DNA of 64,000 nt from JADKIH01 sp964595205 (GTDB lineage: Bacteria > Bacteroidota > Bacteroidia > AKYH767-A > 2013-40CM-41-45): contig CAZQOQ010000009.1 of the NCBI GenBank assembly GCA_964595205.1, positions 1 to 64,000 on the forward strand. The letters are read 5' to 3'. The number at the start of each line of letters is the position of its first letter. The first letter of the stretch is position 1. Positions 1 to 8,167 of this stretch are shown here, piece by piece. A program made the position numbers and the translations under genes. A model generated the notes under the pieces. The model made no database searches, had not been told where the DNA came from, and saw nothing but the letters and a program-made list of their open reading frames with translations.

Positions 1-422
1 TTGCCATTACGAATAATACTAATACCACTTATGGAGTAACCGTTACAACAACCGACTCCAAAACTGCATCAACAAGTCAAACTGTTTCATGGAGCTGGAA
101 AAGGTATTGGGGAATTTGTGTTGATTCCATTCCGACTCAGTCAGAAATACTGAATGCTGTAAATGGAGGTAACGAACTATCTGAAGCAGCTGCAAAAAAC
201 AATTTTACTATTTCAACATCCACTTCAACCCGGATGTTTTATGCTTATGTGTCAAGTGCAGGCACATTAAATTCAATAGTCATAGGTGGCTTTCCTTCAT
301 TATTAACATTCTATACAAATACGGTAAGTATCACAAATGCATTGGGCGGTAATACTACTTATAGATACTACGCATTGAAACAACCAACTGCGGCAAGTAT
401 AACAATTCAAAGCGCGAACTGA
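1..422 (+). CDS. C-terminal part of a phage-like structural protein (5' end outside window)
   Basis: The reading frame is open from the left edge (first full codon at position 3) to a stop at 420-422, so this is the last 139 or so codons of a longer gene. The visible part is rich in Thr, Ser, Asn and Ala, has no membrane segment, and contains an aromatic stretch (WSWKRYWGICVDSIP) followed by beta-prone sequence. This composition is common in phage tail, baseplate or appendage proteins, and the next gene looks like a tail fibre. I do not recognise a named family. The gap to the next start is 22 bp, so the two are probably co-transcribed. Any ATG inside the visible part, such as the one at 234, is internal and not the true start. 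Confidence 0.6.
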   Translation, partial: AITNNTNTTYGVTVTTTDSKTASTSQTVSWSWKRYWGICVDSIPTQSEILNAVNGGNELSEAAAKNNFTISTSTSTRMFYAYVSSAGTLNSIVIGGFPSLLTFYTNTVSITNALGGNTTYRYYALKQPTAASITIQSAN

Positions 423-444
423 TGAAAAATACATTTTCCATTCA

Positions 445-2898
445 ATGAGAATAATAATATCCATAGCCCTGTTATTATTTTCCTGTGAAGCTTTTTCGCA
501 GGGACCAAAAGTATTGGGCCCGATTGAGCCAAATAGTCTCTCTGATAGCTATGCTACACATTCAGACATTTATGGAAAGGGTGGATTAGTAACTACAACA
601 AATGCTTATACCCGGAATCTAATAACAACGCTGAGAAGAAGTGCTGGTATGTGGGTTCAGAATGCAACGTGCGATTCTGTATGGAGGCTTGGTGCAGGAT
701 TAACAAACTCAGATTGGAATTTGCTAAGTTTTGGAGGCGGCGGCATTTCACCCAGTGATACAGCCGCCATGCTTGCCAACTATGTAATCTTCGGAGACAC
801 TGCCAATATGCTATCGAATTACGTCGTTGATGGACAGCTGAATTTAAAAGTAAATATTTCCGATACAGCTACCATGCTCTCTCACTACATCGATCGGGCG
901 GATACCGCATCGATGCTTACAAATTATTTAATTAAAGGCAACCTTGCCACTTCGGCTAATTTACGAGGATTGTTGAATGATGAATCAGGAACTGGTTTAT
1001 CTGTGTTTAATGATTCTCCAACGCTGATTACTCCAAGTTTAGGAACTCCAACATCATTAACATTAACGAACGCAACAGGTTTGTCACTGGCCACAGGAGT
1101 TACTGGGAACTTATCAGTAAATAATTTGAATAGCGGGACAGATGCAGACGCTACAACATTTTGGAGGGGCGATGCAACGTGGGTAAATCCAATTCCAACC
1201 GGAAGCAATTATATGATTTTTAATAATTCCGGTGCCCTTGCTACAGAGTCAGGGTTTACGTTTGATGTTGGAAGCGCGGGTTTGACAGTACCAACAGGTA
1301 TAACCATGTCATTTCTGGCTGGGTCAGGAACGAGAGTTTTACTGAGCAATAATTCCGGTGTGATGCAAGCTACTTCAAGTATTTCTGTATCAAACGGAGG
1401 AACCGGGTTGACTTCTTACGCACAGGGAGCTTTGATTTATGCAAATGCTACAAACACATTAACATCGCTTGCTAAAAATACAACCGCAACAAGATACCTG
1501 GCAAATACAGGAGCAAGCAATAATCCGCAATGGGATTTAATAAACCTGACTAATGGAGTTACCGGGAATTTATCAATAGGAAATATTGTTTCCGCAACGA
1601 ATAGGGATGCATCACACTATTTACGTGGCGATGGAGCTTGGGTAATACCACCTTATAGTTCTTCAGCGGGAAGTGTAAGCGACGTTCAAATGGCTGATGG
1701 TTCCGGAGGATTTATAACAAACAGCGCAGGATTTTATTCAAATGATGTTCAGACAAATTTAGGAGCAGGATCTTATACATCTGTTTTTAGAGCGACGGAT
1801 GATGGCGTAATTGAATTTGGAGATAATGACAATACTCTTTCAAATAGTACAGCGGCTAAAATTACAATAGATCCTAATTCACCGGAAATTAATATAGGGT
1901 TGGATTTATACTTACCGCGAATTCCTGATCCGATGGATCCTGATTCATATCCTCTCATTATTTCGTCGGGCGGTCTTGTGGGAAGTGGTGTTCTTGATTC
2001 AAATCAGGTGAACTTAATTGCAGATGTAAAAAAGGGCTCTAACATAAATGTGATTTCACAAGATCAAACAAGAAAATTAAATCTATCCACCAGAGCCAAC
2101 GATGGCGAATTATTGTTTTCAAATGCAGATACAATTTATTCCAGTAATAAACTTCGATTTAACAAAGCAAGTGATGGAACATTTAGCGTTGGTAGTACAT
2201 CATCTGAATGGTTAAACATAGGAATGGTAGATGGTGAATCATGGATGGGGGATAAAAGCGGAACCTGGTCCGGCGTTCATTTTAATACAAGCCAAAACAA
2301 TTCAACCGCCACAATGTTCGCTCCGGTACTTTGTGAATTTGGGGATCCTTCAGGTTCATGCGCTTACGTATTTTATGGTACACAACCGCTTTTAGTCGAA
2401 GCATTAGGCGGAAACGGGAATCAAAAACTTAAAACGGATAATTCAGGTTACATTCAAAAATACGCTGAGATCGATCAAACGTCGATCGTTACATCGCAAT
2501 TTGATAAGACAACAAACACCTCACTTGCAAACGTCACATCATTAACGGCAAATGTAACTGCTGGTAAGACTTATGAATTTGAAGCCAATTTAATTGTTGA
2601 TGCAAATGCAACCGGCGGATCAAAATATGCAATATCCGGAACCGCAACGGCTACTGCAATAAAATATAATATTCATCTGCTTGACAATTCGACGAAGGCT
2701 TATACTATTACTTCCAGACAGACGGCATTGAATGGATCAGCGGGTCAGGCAGGAACGACTGCGGGAACCTGTACTATCAAAGGAAGCATCATTGTCAATG
2801 CAGGAGGTACATTAACGGTTCAATTTGCTCAAAATGCTTCAAGCGGAACAAGTTCAGTTTTAACCATGAGTACATTCAAAGTAATTAATATAAATTAA
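445..2898 (+). CDS. Tail-fibre-like repeat protein with signal-peptide-like N terminus
   Basis: The product is 817 residues. Residues 1-19 resemble a Bacteroidota signal peptide (basic start, hydrophobic core, Cys14, then AFSQ). Four copies of a D-T-A-x-M-L-x-x-Y unit follow at about residues 105-113, 118-126, 140-148 and 153-161. A longer unit beginning GVTGNLS and ending RGDxxWV occurs twice (about 218-247 and 371-400), with Gly/Ser/Thr/Asn-rich beta-prone sequence between. The last 150 residues look like a compact beta-sandwich suited to receptor binding. Such repeats are typical of tail fibres in Bacteroidota phages and prophages, so I infer host recognition. No endosialidase-type chaperone domain is evident. 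A large secreted adhesin is the alternative, but the small membrane genes and integrase downstream favour a phage origin. Confidence 0.65.
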   Translation: MRIIISIALLLFSCEAFSQGPKVLGPIEPNSLSDSYATHSDIYGKGGLVTTTNAYTRNLITTLRRSAGMWVQNATCDSVWRLGAGLTNSDWNLLSFGGGGISPSDTAAMLANYVIFGDTANMLSNYVVDGQLNLKVNISDTATMLSHYIDRADTASMLTNYLIKGNLATSANLRGLLNDESGTGLSVFNDSPTLITPSLGTPTSLTLTNATGLSLATGVTGNLSVNNLNSGTDADATTFWRGDATWVNPIPTGSNYMIFNNSGALATESGFTFDVGSAGLTVPTGITMSFLAGSGTRVLLSNNSGVMQATSSISVSNGGTGLTSYAQGALIYANATNTLTSLAKNTTATRYLANTGASNNPQWDLINLTNGVTGNLSIGNIVSATNRDASHYLRGDGAWVIPPYSSSAGSVSDVQMADGSGGFITNSAGFYSNDVQTNLGAGSYTSVFRATDDGVIEFGDNDNTLSNSTAAKITIDPNSPEINIGLDLYLPRIPDPMDPDSYPLIISSGGLVGSGVLDSNQVNLIADVKKGSNINVISQDQTRKLNLSTRANDGELLFSNADTIYSSNKLRFNKASDGTFSVGSTSSEWLNIGMVDGESWMGDKSGTWSGVHFNTSQNNSTATMFAPVLCEFGDPSGSCAYVFYGTQPLLVEALGGNGNQKLKTDNSGYIQKYAEIDQTSIVTSQFDKTTNTSLANVTSLTANVTAGKTYEFEANLIVDANATGGSKYAISGTATATAIKYNIHLLDNSTKAYTITSRQTALNGSAGQAGTTAGTCTIKGSIIVNAGGTLTVQFAQNASSGTSSVLTMSTFKVININ

Positions 2899-2900
2899 AA

Positions 2901-3839
2901 ATGATTGAAGAGAATCAACTCGAAAAAACAAATCCTGAGGGCCGCGCAGTAATTAACAAAACTGTACTTCGCGTAGCAGCGGCCGCACTCGCCCTTGCAG
3001 TTAGTGTTCTCATTTGGTATAAACCAACAGGTAACAGAGGCGTGTACGACAATAAGCCTAATACATTCATGACGGACTCGGCTTCCATCAGGAAAGAAGT
3101 TGACTGGATAAAAAAGAATGGTTTCAATAGCTACTGCAGTTATGGTATGAGTGATTACATCTCATCAAAACCGAATCTTGTCAGATACCTCAATTTACTT
3201 TTAAGAAGGGTCGGAATTTCTGATCTGGGATATATTTATTCAAATCCGGATTTTATTTCCAAGCTGGAAAAGTTTCAAAAGAGTTGCGCGAACGATTCAA
3301 TGAAATTTTCATTCATCATTTCAGAGTACGAGCAATATCAAAAGGACAAATCTCGTCCGGTCTTCTACTCCATGATTAGAACCACTTCGACATGGGCACA
3401 TAAGATGGGAATGAAAAGCTACGTGTACCAGGGACACCCGAACTTAACGGACGTAGATACGATTGTGAGGTATGCGGACCGTGTTTACCAGCACGCATAC
3501 AGGGAATATGATAAATATGGATCAAAGGTTGGTGATGATATTTTCGGATACGTTGATTCAAAGCTGGAAGCCTATGGAGCAAGCTACCATAAGCAGTTTC
3601 CAAACTCAAAGAATAAATTTTCATACATGATTATTTATTCCACTGAGGGAAATCCGGGGCCACCGGTAGAAACAAAATTCGGCTACAAATATTTCCTTAC
3701 TCACGGGTGGGGTGATGCTCACAAAGCCTTTCAGAATTACATGATGCTTAGAAAAGACATTCCAAATATTAAAAACTACACACAGGATTCCGGCTACCAG
3801 ATATTTGTTGGAAGTCAGGCTAAAAAGATTAAACCATAA
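2901..3839 (+). CDS. Membrane-anchored protein of unknown function in phage-like cassette
   Basis: The product is 312 residues. A short charged N terminus is followed by one hydrophobic segment (about residues 22-39), then a globular domain of about 270 residues, presumably outside the cytoplasm. The globular part has alternating hydrophobic strands and helices with many Tyr and Lys, and sequences such as VDWIKKNGFNSYCSYGM near its start and a YFLTHGWGD patch near its end. This recalls a TIM-barrel hydrolase, but I cannot identify catalytic residues or a family. It starts 2 bp after the tail-fibre stop and ends 4 bp before the next start, so it is in the same operon. The position before a holin-like gene would suit a lysis or host-envelope role; that is inference only. 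Confidence 0.6.
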   Translation: MIEENQLEKTNPEGRAVINKTVLRVAAAALALAVSVLIWYKPTGNRGVYDNKPNTFMTDSASIRKEVDWIKKNGFNSYCSYGMSDYISSKPNLVRYLNLLLRRVGISDLGYIYSNPDFISKLEKFQKSCANDSMKFSFIISEYEQYQKDKSRPVFYSMIRTTSTWAHKMGMKSYVYQGHPNLTDVDTIVRYADRVYQHAYREYDKYGSKVGDDIFGYVDSKLEAYGASYHKQFPNSKNKFSYMIIYSTEGNPGPPVETKFGYKYFLTHGWGDAHKAFQNYMMLRKDIPNIKNYTQDSGYQIFVGSQAKKIKP

Positions 3840-3843
3840 AACA

Positions 3844-4143
3844 ATGCTATTGTTCACTTTAAATCTCGATCCTTCAAGTATTGTGATAATCATATTCACA
3901 GCTATCATCGGACTTACCTCCACCATAGCAGGAAACAGAATAAAGAACTATTTCAAAAGAATTGAAAAAGCTGCACTTGTCCGGGAGAGAAAGCAGGAAT
4001 CATATTATATGAAGCTCGATGCTATCGTTTACGCCCTTGCAATTTCCTCCGACAGTATTTCCAGTCAAACATTTAATAAAGCCTATAACGACAAGCTTGC
4101 AGAACTCGAGCGGGAAAGAAATAGACTTGAAGGAGACATTTAA
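3844..4143 (+). CDS. Small single-span membrane protein of phage-like cassette
   Basis: I use the ATG at 3844, 4 bp after the preceding stop, giving 99 residues. An in-frame ATG at 3805 lies inside the upstream gene and is less likely. One membrane segment (about residues 9-28, rich in Ile and Ala) is followed by a highly charged helical region (Arg/Lys/Glu) that probably forms a coiled coil. This architecture is seen in small phage accessory membrane proteins next to holins, including spanin-like and antiholin-like proteins, but there is no lipobox or other specific mark. It is co-transcribed with its neighbours. Confidence 0.6.
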   Translation: MLLFTLNLDPSSIVIIIFTAIIGLTSTIAGNRIKNYFKRIEKAALVRERKQESYYMKLDAIVYALAISSDSISSQTFNKAYNDKLAELERERNRLEGDI

Positions 4144-4179
4144 CCACCAAATAAATTTAACCTTAAAAACAAAATCAAA

Positions 4180-4428
4180 ATGAAATTAATCGGTGAAGGG
4201 TTGTTTCAACTCAATTACAAAGACCTTGTAAAAGGTGCATTCATGGCATTCCTTACGGCTGTATGTACAGCCTTGCTTTCGCTGATGGAAGCAGACGCCC
4301 AGCATTTGCCCACGCTCTCAGATGTAAAAAGTATTGTTATTGCATCGCTATCCGTGGGTGTCATTTATTTGCTTAAGAATTTTATTACCAACTCTGATGG
4401 TAAGATTCTTAAAAAAGAAACAACGTAA
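4180..4428 (+). CDS. Putative holin (82 residues, two membrane segments)
   Basis: The product has a short soluble N terminus, a first hydrophobic segment at about residues 16-36, a polar loop with acidic residues (EADAQHLPTL), a second hydrophobic segment at about residues 49-68, and a short charged tail (SDGKILKKETT). Small size, two spans and a charged C terminus fit class II holins. Similar short proteins with a NFLTNSDGK-like tail occur in Bacteroidota prophages. It is the last gene before a strong terminator, a usual place for lysis genes. No adjacent classical endolysin is recognisable, so the lysis assignment rests on topology and position. Confidence 0.6.
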   Translation: MKLIGEGLFQLNYKDLVKGAFMAFLTAVCTALLSLMEADAQHLPTLSDVKSIVIASLSVGVIYLLKNFITNSDGKILKKETT

Positions 4429-4477
4429 TTGCCGGCTATAGTAAATAGTCGCCAAACCTCAGAACGGGATTGTTCTG

Positions 4478-4516
4478 TAAAAGCCTCGGAATATACCGGG
4501 GCTTTTATTATTTTTG
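4478..4516 (+). terminator. Rho-independent terminator after the phage-like operon
   Basis: AAAAGCCTCGG and CCGGGGCTTTT form an 11-bp stem with one G-U pair and a 6-nt loop, followed by a T-rich run. It lies about 50 bp after the holin-like stop and just before the ATG of the next small gene, which therefore needs its own promoter. Confidence 0.85.
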
Positions 4517-4520
4517 GTCG

Positions 4521-4865
4521 ATGAGGTTAATTTTTATCTTTTTATTTCTGTTAACAACAGCTGCCTATGCGCAGAGAGACACTTTGTCGAATTTTGATGA
4601 AATAGCATGGCATAAAAAAGCTGCAAATGATTATGCCAAAGGCGGAGTTATTCTGCAGTTCGCCGGATCTGCATTGGGCTCATATCTGATTGTAAATAAT
4701 CTTAACGAAAACAAAAATGCAATGCTGTTACCTGCAGGATTATTTTTGGCCGGATTTGTTTTGGAAGGAATTTCAATTAACCATTCTGTGAAGGCAAAAA
4801 ACAGAGCTGGAAAATTGTCGCTTTCCTTAAAAAATGGTTGTGGGCTGATTTTGACCTTTAATTGA
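4521..4865 (+). CDS. Small exported or membrane protein, unknown function
   Basis: I start at ATG 4521 (MRLIFIFLFLL), giving 114 residues. An in-frame ATG at 4470 would place the start upstream of the terminator hairpin and is rejected. Residues 1-19 are a signal peptide ending AYAQ, the usual Bacteroidota cleavage context. Two further hydrophobic stretches lie at about residues 45-60 and 70-88, and the C terminus is short and basic. The pattern is common among small uncharacterised Bacteroidota proteins. It lies within the region bounded by the integrase, so it may be element cargo. Confidence 0.55.
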   Translation: MRLIFIFLFLLTTAAYAQRDTLSNFDEIAWHKKAANDYAKGGVILQFAGSALGSYLIVNNLNENKNAMLLPAGLFLAGFVLEGISINHSVKAKNRAGKLSLSLKNGCGLILTFN

Positions 4866-4990
4866 CGATATCGCAATCTATTTTATTATAAAATACCTAA
4901 TATATTGAATTAATTGAGTAAATTATTTATTAATAAAATGAAATAATTAGGTCACAATTCAGTAGCTTAGTATAATAAAATTAAGCACCC

Positions 4991-5272
4991 ATGACCTCCC
5001 TAATCCTTTTAAACCCTACAATTCCATACGAAGTAACGCTCGAACTTGTTGATGGAAAAAAAATTGCAATCGATTTGCTTCCATTGAAATCTTTTTTGGA
5101 AAAGCTATTTGACGAAAATAATTGTTTGTCGCAAATCCAGGAAACCGTTAAATTATTATTAATTGAACTTTCAAAATCCAGTCTGGAATTAGCCGAACAT
5201 GTAGCTTCTTTTATGCTTGCGATTTTAAAGAATGTTTCGATTCAGAGAGGAATCTGTCATCCATCTTCCTGA
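4991..5272 (+). CDS. Possible small protein overlapping the integrase 3' end
   Basis: This frame encodes 93 residues rich in Leu, Glu, Lys and Ser, probably helical, with no membrane segment and no recognised domain. It is convergent with the integrase gene and overlaps its last 62 bp. The upstream 120 bp are very AT-rich and could hold a promoter. Composition looks protein-like up to about residue 80, but the last residues are simply the complement of integrase codons. It may be real cargo or a chance frame. Confidence 0.35.
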   Translation: MTSLILLNPTIPYEVTLELVDGKKIAIDLLPLKSFLEKLFDENNCLSQIQETVKLLLIELSKSSLELAEHVASFMLAILKNVSIQRGICHPSS

Positions 5273-6443
5273 TCGCATCGCTTTTCATACCATCAGTGAT
5301 GTGTACATATATCATTGTAGTATTAATGTTCGAGTGTCCTAGTATTTTTTGAAGCTCCTGCACCCTTCCTCCGGCGAGCAAAAATTGGACAGCGAAAGTG
5401 TGACGGCCGATATGAAATGAAAGTTTAAAATTAATATCGGCGAGTCGCGCAATCTCTTTCAGGTCAAGATTAACTTGCTTCTCTGATACCTTATCAAAGA
5501 GATGCCCGTAGTTGTTGAGGATAAATTTCTTTGCGGTTTCGTTCAAGGGAACCCTGCATATTTTACCCAGGTGCCGGCCCTTCTTCATAGGGAAGATCAG
5601 CGTATTCTCAACTATCATTTCAGATGTGATGCCAAACACATCCGAGATCCGGAGACCGGTGAAGCATGCGAATAAAAACAGGCGCAGCGATCGCTGATGC
5701 GGACCGCGTGTTGTTCCATGGTCGTAAAGATCGAGCAGTTTTTTTACATGCTCCTGAGTTAAGAATGGAGGTTCAACGTGAACACTTTTCGCTTTAAAAA
5801 CCTTGTAAGGGTTTTCAATCGGATTGCCTTTCTTAATCGCCTGGTTAATGAAGAATTTAATGTTTCGGTGATGCTTCCAGATGGTGTTAACATGAATCTT
5901 CAGCTTTTCTTTTTTCTTATTCTCTTTCGTGTACCCTCGCATGAAACGATCGAAGTCGGTGATGAGTGAAAAAGTGAGTTCCCCAAACTCTAATTTTTTA
6001 CGAAAGAGTTTCATCAGCGCAAGGGTGTTCTTATAACTGAACAGCGTGCTCTTGTTTCTCTCCAGTTTTAATTTTTGAATTTCCTTATCAACGAATGTGT
6101 AGAAATCGAATCGGGCAGCAGTTTCCTTAAATAGTTTTTCGAATTCGGCAGCTGTAAGAGATTTATCAATCAACCGGTGATGCATGAAAATGTCTGATGC
6201 TTTTGCAAGCTTCTTCTGCAACAGCAGATTGTAATCGTCAGCCTTGCGTTTATTCTCGATCGACTTTCCTTTTATATAAACAACTCGCTGTTCATCCTTG
6301 TCGAACTCTTCCGGAAAAAAAAATACATCAAGCCCCACAAGCTTTCTTTTGGTATTTACGAATGCCTGAAGTGATAACTCACATGTCCCATCCTTCCGTG
6401 GAATGTCGGTCCGCATGATGATTTTAGCCGTGTAGCGGTGCAT
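5211..6443 (-). CDS. Tyrosine recombinase / integrase
   Basis: This site-specific recombinase probably integrated the element on the left into the adjacent tRNA-Gln gene. I start at ATG 6443 (MHRYTAKIIM), giving 410 residues, because an N-terminal Arm-binding beta domain normally begins this way in Bacteroidota integrases; the open frame upstream runs into the tRNA. The domains are an Arm-type region (1-100), a SAM-like core-binding domain (about 115-215) and a catalytic domain (about 225-400). Catalytic residues are visible: Arg265 (TGLRISDV), Lys287/288, His344 and Arg347 (HIGRHTF), His370 (LGHSN) and Tyr379 (TTMIYVHI). All are present, so the enzyme looks intact. It is transcribed away from the tRNA toward the element, the usual arrangement. 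Confidence 0.93.
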   Translation of the reverse strand: MHRYTAKIIMRTDIPRKDGTCELSLQAFVNTKRKLVGLDVFFFPEEFDKDEQRVVYIKGKSIENKRKADDYNLLLQKKLAKASDIFMHHRLIDKSLTAAEFEKLFKETAARFDFYTFVDKEIQKLKLERNKSTLFSYKNTLALMKLFRKKLEFGELTFSLITDFDRFMRGYTKENKKKEKLKIHVNTIWKHHRNIKFFINQAIKKGNPIENPYKVFKAKSVHVEPPFLTQEHVKKLLDLYDHGTTRGPHQRSLRLFLFACFTGLRISDVFGITSEMIVENTLIFPMKKGRHLGKICRVPLNETAKKFILNNYGHLFDKVSEKQVNLDLKEIARLADINFKLSFHIGRHTFAVQFLLAGGRVQELQKILGHSNINTTMIYVHITDGMKSDAIRKMDDRFLSESKHSLKSQA

Positions 6444-6556
6444 TTTTCCGTGGCGTAGTTGTGTAGTACTTTGAGGTGCTGTGGGGTATGAAGAACTTGG
6501 AAATAATTCCGAAAAGCTTGAAATTTTGAATTGAATGGCGTTTACTCGTTGTAAAG

Positions 6557-6590
6557 TTGACCTACTAGGGCTCGAACCTAGACTCTTCTG
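6557..6590. other. Probable attachment site at the tRNA-Gln 3' half
   Basis: Tyrosine recombinases usually recombine within the T-loop, T-stem or 3' acceptor segment of a tRNA gene. Here the integrase begins 114 bp beyond the tRNA 3' end, so this segment is the expected core. I see no second copy of the T-arm/acceptor sequence in the first 6.4 kb, so the other junction should lie left of the window. The exact crossover cannot be placed from one end. Confidence 0.45.
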
Positions 6591-6629
6591 AACCAAAATC
6601 AGACGTGTTGCCAGTTACACCATAGGTCA
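6557..6629 (-). tRNA. tRNA-Gln (anticodon TTG)
   Basis: On the minus strand a full cloverleaf can be folded: acceptor TGACCTA/TAGGTCA (7 of 7 pairs), D-stem GTGT/ACAC, anticodon stem TCTGA/TCAGA with loop TTTTGGT (anticodon TTG, Gln), T-stem CTAGG/CCTAG with loop TTCGAGC, and discriminator A. CCA is not encoded. The gene is intact although an integrase lies 114 bp past its 3' end, so integration must have restored the tRNA 3' part. Confidence 0.96.
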
Positions 6630-6682
6630 ATTTTGGGACGGCAAAAATAACATTAATTAGGTAATTTGCCAATATTGCTGAT

Positions 6683-6963
6683 AGAACCAGGAGCCAAGAA
6701 CCAGGAACCAAGATAGCTGTTTGATAAAGAAACCGATATGAGAAAATTATTTACTTAAAATGAAACCGCCGAAAATTACCAAACCTATTCCCATCCCTTG
6801 TATCCAAACTCTTGATTCTTGAATATTGGCTCTTGGTTCTTGAATCTTGGTTCTTGAATCTTGGCTCTTGATTCTTGGTTCTTGGCTCTTGAATCTTGGC
6901 TCTTGGTTCTTGGCTCTTGGTTCTTGGTTCTTGATTCTTGGTTCTTGTCTCTTGTCTCTTGAT
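6683..6963. repeat. Inverted pair of 7-bp repeat arms, TTCTTGG type (locus A)
   Basis: This fills most of the 335-bp gap between tRNA-Gln and the methyltransferase. The left arm (6683-6714) carries CCAAGAACC-type words, the right arm (6808-6963) about twenty degenerate copies of TTCTTGG/CTCTTGG, and a unique spacer of about 93 bp lies between. The arms are inverted relative to each other. Open frames through the arms encode only Gln/Glu/Pro/Arg/Lys or Leu/Gly/Ser/Trp repeats and are not genes. Confidence 0.85.
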
Positions 6964-6964
6964 T

Positions 6965-7738
6965 CTACTTCCCTGCCACCAGATAAATATCCCAGCAATC
7001 ATCCAGTTTTTCGTTTTGAAGGAAAAAATCTTTTGTTGTAATGTCCATTGTCTGATCTACTTTTTCCTTCAGCTTATTCCTCATGAGACTGGTAATCCAG
7101 TTATAGGGCTTGGACAGCCAGGCGGAGGGAAGCCATTTGTGCATCTTTAATATGTCGAATCGAAGAATCATCCTCACGAATTTTCCATTCTCCTCGTAAT
7201 ACCTGTTAACCTTTTCATTGCCATTTAATCCCTTAAGTTCAAATTTCTTTGTAAAACCCGAGACTTCCTTTTGCATCTCATCGAAGGTATATTCATGAAC
7301 ATGAAACGGATTCCTGGCAAGCGACTTTTTTACATTCGGTGTCGTTACCAATAGTTGCCCTCCGGGTTTGAGAACCCTTAAACATTCCTTTAAAAATTCT
7401 TTCCGTGGATGTATATGCTCGATAAACTGGAAAGCGGTAATCACATCGTAACTCTGGTCGGCGAATGGCAATGGAGGAATTGCAGCCTGTTTGAAATCGA
7501 GATTCTTAATTGCGTTATATCGTTTGATATTGTCGTTTACGGTTTCCTGATCGTAATCGATTCCGGTTATTGAAGACGCAGATTCGGCCATCAATGCTGT
7601 GCCGTATGCGAGTCCGCAACCGACATCCAGGATTTTCTTACCCTGAATGAGGGGTTTTGCAAATTCATAAGCAAACTGGCATCGCTGGTAAGTTACATTG
7701 TTTGCATCATCCTGATGCGCGCGTTCGTGTGAACTCAT
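6965..7738 (-). CDS. Class I SAM-dependent methyltransferase
   Basis: The product is 257 residues with a Rossmann-type methyltransferase core. Motif I is ILDVGCGLA (about 36-44), the acidic ribose-binding residue is Asp61 (GIDYD), motif II/IV is around residues 97-108 (YDVITAFQFIEHIHP), and the post-motif LKPGGQLLVTTPN is at about 123-135. This is the Methyltransf_11/UbiE-like class acting on small molecules, lipids or sugars; the substrate cannot be read from the sequence. The C-terminal 80 residues are basic and aromatic and may contact membrane or glycan. It stands alone between two repeat loci. The 3' end almost touches the right arm of locus A. Confidence 0.85.
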   Translation of the reverse strand: MSSHERAHQDDANNVTYQRCQFAYEFAKPLIQGKKILDVGCGLAYGTALMAESASSITGIDYDQETVNDNIKRYNAIKNLDFKQAAIPPLPFADQSYDVITAFQFIEHIHPRKEFLKECLRVLKPGGQLLVTTPNVKKSLARNPFHVHEYTFDEMQKEVSGFTKKFELKGLNGNEKVNRYYEENGKFVRMILRFDILKMHKWLPSAWLSKPYNWITSLMRNKLKEKVDQTMDITTKDFFLQNEKLDDCWDIYLVAGK

Positions 7739-7811
7739 AATCTATTATTTCAGGATGGCGAAGGTAGGAATAATCAGTAGTTTTTTAACTGCAAAATTCA
7801 GTGTAATAATT

Positions 7812-8146
7812 CTCCGTGTCTCTCAGTGAGCTCTGTGGTGAAATAAAATTACCACGTAGGCAAGATGTCTGAATACAATACGATGTGGGATGAACTGTTT
7901 CATCGCTTCGTTCATTACTTATGCCAAGTTTACGTCTCCGATTCTTACTTTCTTTGTCTTGATACAAAGAAAGTAAGCAAAGAAAAATCAAGCCAAAAAA
8001 AAGCTGCCCTCCGCACTAGGCCACCGCTTCCCGCTTTTTTGGCGGGCCCTCCCTCTCATCTAACAAAGTGAATTAAAATTATTTATTTCATATAATATCC
8101 AACAATTGTTCATCAGTAGCAACAGAGCTCACTGAGAATCACAGAG
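7812..8146. repeat. 335-bp non-coding element with 27-bp inverted ends (CTCTGTG type)
   Basis: The left end (7812-7838) and the reverse complement of the right end (8120-8146) match at 23 of 27 positions, sharing TCTCAGTGAGCTCTGT. Between them lie a 13-bp perfect palindrome, a GC-rich hairpin near 8030 (CCCGC/GCGGG around a T-run) and no credible gene. It fills the 429-bp gap between two minus-strand genes. It resembles a MITE or a repeat-arm pair of the kind seen elsewhere in the window. No obvious target duplication flanks it. Confidence 0.65.
7944..7977. repeat. 13-bp perfect inverted repeat, 8-nt loop
   Basis: CTTACTTTCTTTG (7944-7956) and CAAAGAAAGTAAG (7965-7977) flank TCTTGATA. The hairpin is followed by A-rich sequence rather than a T-run on the plus strand, so it is not a standard plus-strand terminator. 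From memory, similar TTTCTTTG palindromes recur in Bacteroidota intergenic DNA. Confidence 0.75.
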
Positions 8147-8167
8147 ACGTTAAAGGGTAAAAGAAAA

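Noticed and set aside
6444..6596. Longer integrase starting inside the tRNA gene
   Set aside because: The extension includes tRNA sequence and low-complexity residues; integrase family alignment favours ATG 6443.
6747..7002. Open frames encoding Gln-Glu-Pro-Arg-Lys repeats
   Set aside because: They lie in repeat locus A; a 7-bp period keeps frames open every 21 bp, and both strands and several frames are open at once, as expected for repeats and not for a gene.
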